Positions 1-7,451 of a DNA stretch of 64,000 bases are shown in pieces. A program made the translations under genes and the position numbers. This stretch comes from Gordonia sp. ABSL11-1. Its GTDB lineage: Bacteria; Actinomycetota; Actinomycetes; Mycobacteriales; Mycobacteriaceae. Under the pieces are notes generated by a model, which saw nothing but the letters and a program-made list of their open reading frames with translations, was not told where the DNA came from and did no database searches. The stretch lies in NCBI RefSeq assembly GCF_030315685.1, contig NZ_JASXSI010000007.1, forward strand, positions 1 to 64,000, in the 5' to 3' direction. Positions within the stretch are counted from its first letter, which is position 1. The number at the start of each line of letters is the position of its first letter.

Positions 1-382
1 CCAGCCGTTCCCGGGTCCGGGCCTGGCCATCCGCATCGTCGGCGAGGTGACCGCCGACCGGTTGTCGATGCTGCGCAAGGCCGATCTGATCGCCCGGGAG
101 GAGCTCACCGCAGCCGGGCTCGACGGACAGATCTGGCAGTGTCCGGTGGTGCTGCTGGCCGATGTGCGCAGTGTCGGTGTGCAGGGCGACGGGCGCACCT
201 ACGGGCACCCGATCGTGCTGCGCCCGGTGTCGAGCGAAGACGCGATGACCGCGGACTGGACCCGGGTGCCCTACGAGACGCTGGAGATCATCTCGACCCG
301 CATCACCAACGAGGTGCCCGACGTGAATCGTGTCGTCCTGGACGTCACGAGCAAGCCGCCGGGCACCATCGAATGGGAGTGA
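1..382 (+). CDS. guaA: GMP synthase (glutamine-hydrolysing), 3' end only
   Basis: The reading frame is open from base 2, so the gene begins left of the window; the in-frame GTG at 47 is internal. GMP synthase converts XMP to GMP with glutamine and ATP, the last step of de novo guanylate synthesis in the cytoplasm. What is visible is the C-terminal dimerisation domain, recognisable from [15 protein letters not shown] at the edge, [22 protein letters not shown] in the middle and the family-typical end GTIEWE. In M. tuberculosis guaA also sits near imuA'-imuB, which fits the neighbours here. No terminator hairpin is evident in the 39 bases after the stop. Confidence 0.95.
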   Translation, partial: QPFPGPGLAIRIVGEVTADRLSMLRKADLIAREELTAAGLDGQIWQCPVVLLADVRSVGVQGDGRTYGHPIVLRPVSSEDAMTADWTRVPYETLEIISTRITNEVPDVNRVVLDVTSKPPGTIEWE

Positions 383-421
383 GGGTGGTTCGTACGGCGG
401 GTTGAGGTCGGTCTCTGGGGC

Positions 422-634
422 TCAGCGGCGACGTGACGACCGGGCTCCGGTGAGGATGAGGATCAACCCGATCACCAGGCCTCCTCCGACGGCGATCCAG
501 CCGAGGACGGCCGCCGACATCAGCGTCAGGTCGCCGACGAGTCCCCATCCGGCGACCACCAGGGCGATCACACCGAGGACGATCAGTCCGGGAGCACGAT
601 GACGGGTGTCGCGGACGGTCGGTTCGGTACTCAT
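422..634 (-). CDS. small two-helix membrane protein, unknown function
   Basis: A 70-residue protein with a short polar N-terminus, two hydrophobic stretches (about residues 15-37 and 40-62) and an Arg-rich cytoplasmic tail (SSRRR). Its ATG overlaps the stop of the upstream PspC gene by four bases (ATGA), so the two are almost certainly translated together and this protein may belong to the same envelope-stress unit. I recognise no family. It could be a membrane partner of the PspC protein, but that is inference from the overlap alone. Confidence 0.7.
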   Translation of the reverse strand: MSTEPTVRDTRHRAPGLIVLGVIALVVAGWGLVGDLTLMSAAVLGWIAVGGGLVIGLILILTGARSSRRR

Positions 635-2058
635 CGAGCAACCTCCACATGGCCGATGTTCGTCGTGGCGTCGATCGTCAGGACAGGGCCCTCGGTGCCG
701 TCGCGGCCACCGTCGAGCCCGGCCGGGCAGACGTAGTCGCCCACCGTGGAATCGCAGTCGGCGCGGACGTTCATGTTCTCACCGACCAGGACCTGGATCT
801 CGCCGATCCCGCCGTGCAGTGCGACGGTCCGGTCTCGGGTGAGCTCGACATCGCGCAGATCGAGCACCATCTTGCCGACCGTGAGGGTGTACTCGCTCTC
901 GATGTCGTTCTCGCTGATCGGTTTCCAGACACGTTCCCCGGCGCCTCCGGCGGGCAGTCCGTCGAAGTGTCCGACCGCGGTCGTCGCCACGACGGCGACG
1001 CCGAGCGCGAGCGCGATCGGGACCAGTCCGGAGCTGTGGCGTCCGGTCTGGCGACGGCGCAGGCCGGCGTACACCAGGCCCAGCCCGACCACCGCGAGCG
1101 ACATCGACAGGATGCGGGCGGGGGTGAACCAGTCGACGCCCACCCGATGCAGCGCGGCACCTGCTGCCCCGACGATGACGGCCAGGCCGATGACGACGAG
1201 GGTCAGCGGCGAGCGCGGCTCGTCGGGCTCGGTGGGGAGTCGGTCGGGAGCGGGATCGGGCAGATCCCAGGCGAACTGCGCGGCCCCCAGCGGATCCCAG
1301 GCGGGCGGGGTGCGACGGAGGTCGTCGGTGGTCGGGTCACCGGTTGCCGTCGGGGTGGGTGTCGCGACGGTGCCCGGGATCGTCGTCCCGGCGGTCGACG
1401 TCGGTTCCTCGGAGAAGTGTTGACCCGCACCAGGTCCGGAGGCGCCGGAGTCGGTGGCCATCGGTGCGGTCGCCGCCGCAGCCGACGCGGGCCAGTGGTT
1501 CGACGCGGACGTCGTCGAGGTCCGGGGAACAGTCATCATCGCGCGGGGTATCCACGGCTGCAGCTGATCCCCTGCGCCGGATGTCGCGGGTTGCCGGTGT
1601 GTGTTCGCGCTCGTCCCGATCGGTGGCTCCGGGGTGCGCTGATAGAGCAGCCACCAGCCGAGCAGCATCAGCGCCGCGCCCAGCAGGCCGCCGGAACTCC
1701 AGGTGGCGTTGGGTCCGAACGAGGTCAGGATGATGATCGCGAGCACGATGAGCAGGATGAACTGCGGCCTGCGGTGCCCGGAATGTCGTCCGCCGTGCCG
1801 GAAGGCCGATCCCGCATGCCGGATCGAGCCGAGCTCGTCGTTGGTGCGGTCCTCGCTCGGCAACGCCACCCAGGCCGCTATGTAGAGCACGAGCCCGCTG
1901 CCGCCGAACAACGTCGCCACGACGAACGCGATCTTGACCAGCGTCGGGTCCACCCGATACCGGGCGCCGATGCCCGCACAGACGCCCGCGACCGTGCGGT
2001 TGCGGTTGGGCCGGATCGGCCGCGTCTCCCACATCCCCTCGAACTGCTTCGTGTCCAT
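631..2058 (-). CDS. esrI: PspC-domain membrane protein, EsrI-like inhibitor of the adjacent kinase
   Basis: A 475-residue protein. An N-terminal PspC domain (about residues 15-70; RTVAGVCAGIGARYRVD, then a hydrophobic helix) is followed by a long Thr/Pro/Ala-rich linker, several membrane segments and a C-terminal LiaF-like beta domain (GKMVLDLRDVEL). I chose the ATG at 2058 over two upstream in-frame ATGs because MDTKQFEGMWETRP looks like the family start and an AGGA/GGGGA sequence precedes it. It is divergent from a PspC histidine kinase. That layout matches the Corynebacterium glutamicum EsrISR system, in which the divergently encoded PspC protein EsrI restrains EsrSR until lipid II-cycle antibiotics appear. 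The assignment rests on domain and layout, not on a database search. Confidence 0.8.
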   Translation of the reverse strand: MDTKQFEGMWETRPIRPNRNRTVAGVCAGIGARYRVDPTLVKIAFVVATLFGGSGLVLYIAAWVALPSEDRTNDELGSIRHAGSAFRHGGRHSGHRRPQFILLIVLAIIILTSFGPNATWSSGGLLGAALMLLGWWLLYQRTPEPPIGTSANTHRQPATSGAGDQLQPWIPRAMMTVPRTSTTSASNHWPASAAAATAPMATDSGASGPGAGQHFSEEPTSTAGTTIPGTVATPTPTATGDPTTDDLRRTPPAWDPLGAAQFAWDLPDPAPDRLPTEPDEPRSPLTLVVIGLAVIVGAAGAALHRVGVDWFTPARILSMSLAVVGLGLVYAGLRRRQTGRHSSGLVPIALALGVAVVATTAVGHFDGLPAGGAGERVWKPISENDIESEYTLTVGKMVLDLRDVELTRDRTVALHGGIGEIQVLVGENMNVRADCDSTVGDYVCPAGLDGGRDGTEGPVLTIDATTNIGHVEVAR

Positions 2059-2104
2059 GGTCCCCATCCTGTCGGGCGGATCGCGCGGGCACATCGGGGG
2101 AAGA

Positions 2105-2122
2105 CCCTGATTCGTCCCTGAT
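2105..2122. promoter_or_regulatory. direct repeat CCCTGAT-n4-CCCTGAT between esrI and esrS, candidate EsrR site
   Basis: Two exact copies of CCCTGAT (2105-2111 and 2116-2122) lie one helical turn apart in the 98-base divergent intergenic region. Spaced repeats of this kind are typical of NarL/LuxR-type response regulator sites, and the corynebacterial esr locus is autoregulated. Binding by EsrR is inferred. Confidence 0.4.
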
Positions 2123-2156
2123 GTCCTCGGGGGCGCCGGCGTGCCACTATCGAGTC

Positions 2157-3470
2157 ATGAGTAGTGGTGTGCCCGTACCGGCGTCACCCGCCGCGTCGTC
2201 ACCTCCGCCGTCGTCGCGCACGGCCCCGGCACCGACGCCGCGGCTGGAGCGCCGCGACGGGGGACGTGTGATCGCGGGTGTCGCCGGCGGAGTCGCCGAT
2301 CATCTCGGCGTCGACGCGTTCCGCGTCCGCGTCGTGTTCATGGTGCTCGCCGCGCTCGCCGGGGCCGGGGTGCTCGCCTACGGTCTGTTGTGGTTCTTCT
2401 GCCCGCCCGGCCACGACGAGGCGCCGCCGTCACCCGGTGAGCGCCGTCAGGCCTACGGCCTCGCGATCGTCGGGCTGGTGGCGATGTCGGTGGTGGGATT
2501 CGCGGCGTCGGGAACCCCGGCCGCCTACCTCGTGCCGTTCGTGTTCGTCGTCGTGGGCGCCAGCCTGGTGTGGCGGGAGTTCGACACCTCCCGGACCTCG
2601 CCGCGCACCCCGGCGGTGCTGACGTGGACGCGGCTGGTCGGCGGAGCGCTGCTGGTCATCGGTGGTCTGGTGGTGATCGTGCTCGCCGGTGACCAGAGCT
2701 TCGGCGGGCTGTCGACCACCGTGCTCGCCGTGCTGGCGACGCTCATCGGTGTGGTCCTGCTGACCGTGCCGCTGTGGATGCGGATGTGGCGCGCCCTCAA
2801 CGAGGAACGCGCGGCCCGCATCCGCAACGCCGAGCGGGAGGAGATCGCCTCGCACCTGCACGACTCGGTGCTGCAGACACTCGCGCTGATCCAGAAGCAG
2901 GCAGGCAAACCCGAGGAGGTCGCCCGTCTCGCGCGCAGCCAGGAGCGGGAGTTGCGCGGATGGCTGTTCGGCGATCCCGCGCAGCGTGCCGGGTCATTGT
3001 CGGCCGGCCTGCAGGGGGTCGGTGCCGAGGTCGAGGATCACTACGGCATCGAGGTCGAGGTGATCACCGTCGGCGATCTTCGGCCCGAGGACGAGCCGGC
3101 CGATGCCCGACGTCGGTGGGCGGCGCTCGTCGGGGCCACCCGTGAGGCACTCGTCAACGCCGCCAAGCATTCCGGGGAACGCAAGGTCGACGTCTATGGT
3201 GAGGTGACCGACGACCAGGTCGAGGTGTTCGTCCGCGATCGCGGTGCGGGTTTCGATCCCGACGTCGTCGACGACGACCGGCAGGGGATCGCCCGGTCGA
3301 TCCGGGCGCGCATGGAGCGCGCGGGCGGTGACGTCGCGATCGACTCGTCGCCGGGCCGCGGGACCAACGTCCGGCTCACCATGCCCCGCAGAGACGATAC
3401 CGGCCGTTCCGAGCACCCGGAAACCGTGGTGCCGGTGGATCATTCACGCGAACAGGAAGGATCTCGATGA
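2157..3470 (+). CDS. esrS: PspC-domain sensor histidine kinase, EsrS-like
   Basis: A 437-residue kinase. An N-terminal PspC domain (about residues 30-85) is followed by further membrane segments to about residue 215. The dimerisation/phosphoacceptor helix of the NarX/DesK class has the H-box LHDSVLQTL, and the C-terminal ATPase domain shows the N-box REALVNAAKH and the glycine boxes DRGAGFD and GRGTN. The ATG at 2157 is preferred to the in-frame ATG at 2121, because the latter would add a non-conserved leader over the promoter region. The kinase should autophosphorylate and signal to the regulator encoded next, whose ATG overlaps this stop. Having PspC fused to the kinase is the hallmark of EsrS. 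Confidence 0.85.
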   Translation: MSSGVPVPASPAASSPPPSSRTAPAPTPRLERRDGGRVIAGVAGGVADHLGVDAFRVRVVFMVLAALAGAGVLAYGLLWFFCPPGHDEAPPSPGERRQAYGLAIVGLVAMSVVGFAASGTPAAYLVPFVFVVVGASLVWREFDTSRTSPRTPAVLTWTRLVGGALLVIGGLVVIVLAGDQSFGGLSTTVLAVLATLIGVVLLTVPLWMRMWRALNEERAARIRNAEREEIASHLHDSVLQTLALIQKQAGKPEEVARLARSQERELRGWLFGDPAQRAGSLSAGLQGVGAEVEDHYGIEVEVITVGDLRPEDEPADARRRWAALVGATREALVNAAKHSGERKVDVYGEVTDDQVEVFVRDRGAGFDPDVVDDDRQGIARSIRARMERAGGDVAIDSSPGRGTNVRLTMPRRDDTGRSEHPETVVPVDHSREQEGSR

Positions 3471-4138
3471 CCGACCCGGAGACCTGCACGATCTTTCTCG
3501 TGGACGACCACGCCGTGTTCCGGTCCGGGGTGCGCGCGGAACTCGCCTCCGAGAACGGGCTGCAGGTCGTCGGCGAGGCCGGCACGGTGGCCGAGGCGGT
3601 GGACGGCATCCTCGCGATGCAGCCCGACGTCGTGCTCCTCGACGTGCACATGCCGGCCGGCGGCGGGGTCGCGGTGCTGCGGTCGGTGAACGAGGCCGTG
3701 CCCACCGACGACGGACCGGTCTTCCTGGCGCTCAGCGTCTCCGACGCGGCGGAGGACGTGATCGCGACGATCCGTGCCGGGGCGCGCGGCTACGTCACCA
3801 AGACCATCGACGGCGCCGCACTCGCCGATGCGGTGCGCCGGGTCGCCGACGGCGACGCGGTGTTCAGTCCCCGACTGGCGGGCTTCGTGCTGGATTCGTT
3901 CACCGGGAAGTCGGCGGCCCCGGAGCCGCCCCTGGATCCCGAACTCGACTCGCTCACCAAGCGTGAACTCGAGGTGCTCCGCTTGCTGGCACGCGGATAC
4001 ACCTACCGGGAGATCGCCGACGAACTGTTCATCTCCATCAAGACCGTCGAGACCCACGCGTCGAACGTGCTGCGCAAGACCCAGCAGTCCAACCGCAACG
4101 CGTTGACCCGGTGGGCGGCCACCCGACACATCGGTTGA
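3467..4138 (+). CDS. esrR: LuxR-type response regulator, EsrR-like
   Basis: A 223-residue two-domain regulator. The receiver domain has the acidic pair in LVDDHAVFRSG, the phosphoacceptor Asp in VLLDVHMPAGG and the conserved Lys in VTKTIDG. The C-terminal LuxR helix-turn-helix runs LTKRELEVLRLLARG to KTVETHASNVLRK. The ATG overlaps the kinase stop by four bases, giving a classic coupled two-component operon. By analogy with corynebacteria it should activate cell-envelope stress genes and its own locus. The downstream Ser/Thr kinase gene is convergent, with 23 bases between stops. Confidence 0.88.
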   Translation: MTDPETCTIFLVDDHAVFRSGVRAELASENGLQVVGEAGTVAEAVDGILAMQPDVVLLDVHMPAGGGVAVLRSVNEAVPTDDGPVFLALSVSDAAEDVIATIRAGARGYVTKTIDGAALADAVRRVADGDAVFSPRLAGFVLDSFTGKSAAPEPPLDPELDSLTKRELEVLRLLARGYTYREIADELFISIKTVETHASNVLRKTQQSNRNALTRWAATRHIG

Positions 4139-4161
4139 GTTCGGCGTGGGGTGGGCCCCGG

Positions 4162-5430
4162 TCAGGCCGTGGCCGCGATGATCAGCACGACCACGAGGGC
4201 GAGAACGATGATGGCCGCGAACGCCGACAAGATCAGTGTCGTCGACGAATTCGACGGGCCGGATCTCCGTGGCGTTGACGTCGGTGACATCGACGGCCGG
4301 GGCATCGATGGTCGGGGCGCCGATGATCGTGACGGTTGTCGTGGGCGCGCCGACCCGTCCACCGTCGTCACGTGCGGACCGGACTGTCCCGACTGCCCCC
4401 GACCCGGGCCCGGTGCGATGGTCTCGCCCGGCGGCGGACCGCCGACCGGCAGATGCGTTCCCGTCGGATGGGACCGCGGAGGGCGAGGGGAGCGTTGTGC
4501 CCAGGTGGGCACGCCTCCATCGGGGGTGGTGATCGGGCCGTCGAGGACGGCGCGCGTGCTGCCACGGGAGCCTGCGGCCACCCGGGCGAGCAGATCACGC
4601 GCGGCCGACATCGACGGACGTTTGGCCGGGCTGGGCTCGAGCAGCGCGAGGATGACCGGTTGCAGTGCACCGGCTCTGGTCATCGGGGTGATCCGGGCAC
4701 GAGCCACCTTGTGCAGCAGTGCGAGTGAGTCGTCGTCCACCCCGAACGGCGGCTGACCTTCGACGAGAGTGTACACGGTCGCACCCAGGGAGTAGACGTC
4801 GGATGCCTCGTCGGGTTCCGCACCGCGGGCCACCTCGGGAGCGAAATAGGCTGGGGTGCCGGTGATCACGCCGGTGTGCGTGAGGCTGACGTCGTCCTTG
4901 GCCCGCGAGATGCCGAAGTCGGTGATCTTGACCAGCCCGGCGTCACGGCCGGTGGTGGTGATGAGGATGTTGCCGGGCTTGATGTCGCGGTGGATGATGC
5001 CCGCGGTGTGTGCGGCGCTCATCGCATCGGCCACCTGCGCGCCGATCTGGGCGGCCTGGCCGACCGCGAGAGTGCCTGCGCTGTGCAATATCTGGGCGAT
5101 ACTGCGCGAGGGCAGGTACTCCATGACGATCCATGGCTCACCGCTGTCGAGGGCGACGTCGTGCACGGCGATCGCGTTGCGATGAGAGAGTTTCGCGGCG
5201 ATCCGCCCCTCCCGCATCGCGCGACGGCGGATGTTCTCGGCGGTCTCCTCGCTGAGGCCCTCGGTCGAGACCACCTGCTTGACGGCGACATCGCGCGCGA
5301 GGAGTTGATCGCGTGCCAGCCAGACGGTTCCCATGCCGCCACCGCCGATGCGCGACGACAGTCGGTAGCGACCGGCGACCAGGTACTGCGGCCCTGGGGT
5401 GCGGTGGCTCTCGGGGCGGGTGGGCGACAT
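4162..5430 (-). CDS. membrane-anchored Ser/Thr protein kinase (PknB-type catalytic domain)
   Basis: A 422-residue Hanks-type kinase. It has a glycine loop (RIGGGGMGTVW), the ATP-binding Lys in VAVKQVV, the catalytic loop IIHRDIKPGNILI, a DFG motif (ITDFGIS) and an APE-like FAPEVARG. After about residue 275 comes a Pro/Ser/Arg-rich linker, then a single C-terminal membrane helix (about residues 396-420) with almost nothing outside. Unlike PknB it has no PASTA repeats, so it probably senses through partners or works on cytoplasmic targets. The start is the ATG at 5430; longer in-frame starts would run over the promoter of the divergent radical SAM gene. Its substrate cannot be told from sequence. 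Confidence 0.88.
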   Translation of the reverse strand: MSPTRPESHRTPGPQYLVAGRYRLSSRIGGGGMGTVWLARDQLLARDVAVKQVVSTEGLSEETAENIRRRAMREGRIAAKLSHRNAIAVHDVALDSGEPWIVMEYLPSRSIAQILHSAGTLAVGQAAQIGAQVADAMSAAHTAGIIHRDIKPGNILITTTGRDAGLVKITDFGISRAKDDVSLTHTGVITGTPAYFAPEVARGAEPDEASDVYSLGATVYTLVEGQPPFGVDDDSLALLHKVARARITPMTRAGALQPVILALLEPSPAKRPSMSAARDLLARVAAGSRGSTRAVLDGPITTPDGGVPTWAQRSPRPPRSHPTGTHLPVGGPPPGETIAPGPGRGQSGQSGPHVTTVDGSARPRQPSRSSAPRPSMPRPSMSPTSTPRRSGPSNSSTTLILSAFAAIIVLALVVVLIIAATA

Positions 5431-5485
5431 AGCAGCATGATAGTCGGAGGGGCCCGGGTGTGGACGGCCACGCTTGACACGCAAA

Positions 5486-5501
5486 TCGCACGTATGTTCG
5501 A
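5486..5501 (+). promoter_or_regulatory. LexA (SOS) box upstream of the radical SAM gene
   Basis: TCGCACGTATGTTCGA matches the mycobacterial/actinobacterial SOS box TCGAACNNNNGTTCGA at 11 of 12 defined bases. It starts seven bases after a good -35 (TTGACA, 5474-5479), so LexA bound here would cover the promoter. It ends eight bases before the ATG. The M. tuberculosis counterpart, Rv2578c, is a known LexA target. Confidence 0.85.
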
Positions 5502-5509
5502 CTAGGGCC

Positions 5510-6547
5510 ATGCGGTGGTCCGACCAAGGCGTCGAGGTCGACGACGGTGCTCTGCCCGGCCTGGGCAAGGCCGGTCTGGTGCGTTCGGTGCAGACCCCCG
5601 ATTTCGAGGGTGTCACCTTCCACGAGGTCCTCGCCAAGAGCGCCCTGAATCAGGTTCCCGAGGCGTCGAATCTTCCATTCCGGTTCACGGTGAACACCTT
5701 TCGCGGATGCACCCACGCGTGCAGATACTGTTTCGCGCGTCCGACCCACGAGTATCTCGATCTGGATGCGGGACGTGATTTCGACACGCAGGTGGTGGTC
5801 AAGCTCAACGTCGCGGCCGTGCTGCGCAAGGAGTTGCGGCGCCGGTCGTGGTCGCGGGAGACGGTGGCGCTCGGCACCAACACGGATCCGTACCAGCGTG
5901 CGGAGGGTCGCTATCGTCTGATGCCTGGGGTGATCTCGGCGCTGGCGGAGGCCGCGACACCGTTCTCGATCCTGACGAAGGGGACGTTGCTGCGCCGGGA
6001 TCTGCCGCTCTTGCGGCAGGCGGCGGGCAAGGTTCCGGTGAGCATCGCGATCTCGCTGGCCATCAACGACATCGAGTTGCAGAAGGCCATCGAGCCCGGC
6101 ACGCCGACCCCGAAGGCGCGGCTGGAGCTGATCCGGGCGGTCGCCGATGCCGGCTTCGCGCCACATGTGATGGTGGCGCCGGTGATCCCGTATCTGACGG
6201 ACTCGACGGCTCATCTGGACGGCCTGCTGTCCGCACTCGCCGATGCCGGGGCATCCGGGGTGACGGCGTTCCCGATGCATCTGCGTGGTGCCACCAAACC
6301 CTGGTTCATGGAGTGGGTGGCGCAGGAGCATCCCGCGCTGGTGCGTCGCTATCGGGGTCTGTACGGCCGGGGTGCCTATGTCACGCCCGAGTACTCCTCC
6401 TGGCTGCGTGAGCGGATGCGTCCGCTGGTCGAGCGACACGGACTCGCCGGCGCCCAGGGGCTGCGCGGGGCGGCATCGAGTGGTTCGGGTGCGGCCGCCG
6501 GTGCGGTGGCGCAGCCCGAGTTGCAGCAGGCCCTGACCCTGTTCTGA
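5510..6547 (+). CDS. radical SAM protein of the Rv2578c family, SOS-controlled
   Basis: A 345-residue protein with the radical SAM cluster motif CTHACRYCFAR (Cys-x3-Cys-x2-Cys, about residue 70) and a spore-photoproduct-lyase-like domain: GTNTDPYQRAEGRY, TKGTLLRRDLPLL, VMVAPVIPYLTD. Such enzymes use a [4Fe-4S] cluster to cleave S-adenosylmethionine into a 5'-deoxyadenosyl radical. The substrate is unknown, though the SOS box suggests a DNA-damage role. The ATG at 5510 was chosen because the upstream in-frame ATG would put the LexA box inside the gene. The Gly/Ala-rich C-terminal tail (GAASSGSGAAAGAVAQPE) is probably disordered. Confidence 0.9.
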   Translation: MRWSDQGVEVDDGALPGLGKAGLVRSVQTPDFEGVTFHEVLAKSALNQVPEASNLPFRFTVNTFRGCTHACRYCFARPTHEYLDLDAGRDFDTQVVVKLNVAAVLRKELRRRSWSRETVALGTNTDPYQRAEGRYRLMPGVISALAEAATPFSILTKGTLLRRDLPLLRQAAGKVPVSIAISLAINDIELQKAIEPGTPTPKARLELIRAVADAGFAPHVMVAPVIPYLTDSTAHLDGLLSALADAGASGVTAFPMHLRGATKPWFMEWVAQEHPALVRRYRGLYGRGAYVTPEYSSWLRERMRPLVERHGLAGAQGLRGAASSGSGAAAGAVAQPELQQALTLF

Positions 6548-6567
6548 TCGGCCTCCGACCTTACGCG

Positions 6568-6597
6568 TTGACGGTTGTCGGTGGCCCGTCCTAGTAT
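6568..6597 (+). promoter_or_regulatory. promoter of imuA'-imuB
   Basis: A -35 TTGACG (6568-6573) and a -10 TAGTAT (6592-6597) are 18 bases apart, close to the vegetative sigma factor consensus. The LexA box follows eight bases after the -10, so the repressor would sit on the transcription start. Confidence 0.65.
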
Positions 6598-6605
6598 CGA
6601 ATCAA

Positions 6606-6621
6606 TCGAAAACATGTTCGA
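6606..6621 (+). promoter_or_regulatory. LexA (SOS) box upstream of imuA'
   Basis: TCGAAAACATGTTCGA matches TCGAACNNNNGTTCGA at 11 of 12 defined bases. It lies just downstream of a recognisable promoter and 56 bases before the imuA' ATG. This is the expected damage-inducible control of the mutasome operon. Confidence 0.88.
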
Positions 6622-6677
6622 ACAGCATGCATCTTCCCGGCGCGCTGATTGCGGAAAGTCGCTGGTCAGGAGGATGT

Positions 6678-7451
6678 ATGAGTGTGTCTGTCGATGCTGT
6701 CGCGGATACCGCTGCCGGTCATGAGCTCGATCGTCTCCGGCGTCAGATCGCGGCGATGTCGGGCCGCCCGGATCGCCGGTCGGTCGAGGTCGCCGATCGG
6801 TCCGACGACGTCTTGGCGGTGCCGGAGGTGCTGGCCGAGTTGATGCCGCGGCGCGGGCTGGCACGGGGAAGCGTGGTCGCCGTCTCCGGCGCCCGGTCGA
6901 TCCTGCTGGCGATGATCGCCTCGGTGACCGCATCCGGCGGGCAGGTCGGGATCGTGGGCCTGCCACAGCTCAACCTCGGGTCGGTGGTCGAGCTGGGTGG
7001 GGAGCTGCCGCGCATCGCGACGGTGCCCGACCCCGGCGTCGATCCGGTGGAGGTGGCCGGTGTGCTGCTCGACGGGATGGATCTGGTGGTGCTCGGTCTG
7101 TCCGGGATCTCCGTGCCGCCGTCGCGGACCCGCGTGGTGATGGGGCGAGTGCGCAAACAGTTGTCGACACTGATCACCGTCGGCGGTGTCTGGCCGGGGG
7201 CGCAGGTGCGGATGGAGGCCGAGGTGCTGACCTACCGACACCTCCCCGGCGGTACCGGTTCGGCCGACCTCGCCGCGGCGCGTGCGGGGTTCGGACGCAT
7301 CGGTGGGGTGTCGTTGCGGGTGGCCGTCACCGATCGTGGACATCGTCGTCGGATCGGCGAGATCGAGGTGGTGGCAACCGGTTCCGGTCCGGATCGGCGT
7401 GTGGGGCTGTCGGCGGCGCAGCCTCGCCCGACGCTGGCGGTGGCGAACTGA
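6678..7451 (+). CDS. imuA': ImuA', RecA-like accessory protein of the mutasome
   Basis: A 257-residue RecA-fold protein with PEVLAELMPRRGLARGSVVAVSGARS in the position of the Walker loop but no intact GxxxxGK[ST], as expected for ImuA'. It acts with ImuB and DnaE2 in error-prone synthesis across damaged DNA. I chose the ATG at 6678 because AGGAGG precedes it at close spacing; an in-frame ATG at 6627 has no such site. The stop overlaps the imuB ATG by one base (TGATG), so the pair is translationally coupled, and the operon lies behind a LexA box. Confidence 0.88.
   Translation: MSVSVDAVADTAAGHELDRLRRQIAAMSGRPDRRSVEVADRSDDVLAVPEVLAELMPRRGLARGSVVAVSGARSILLAMIASVTASGGQVGIVGLPQLNLGSVVELGGELPRIATVPDPGVDPVEVAGVLLDGMDLVVLGLSGISVPPSRTRVVMGRVRKQLSTLITVGGVWPGAQVRMEAEVLTYRHLPGGTGSADLAAARAGFGRIGGVSLRVAVTDRGHRRRIGEIEVVATGSGPDRRVGLSAAQPRPTLAVAN

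Noticed and set aside
649-2121. Long open frame on the + strand opposite the PspC gene
   Set aside because: Its translation is low-complexity Arg/Gly/Asp-rich and it exactly covers a recognisable PspC protein on the other strand. High-GC DNA commonly gives such shadows. The same applies to long opposite-strand frames at 9083-10366, 24749-25768, 25983-27341, 34422-36230, 43147-44223 and 44466-45971.
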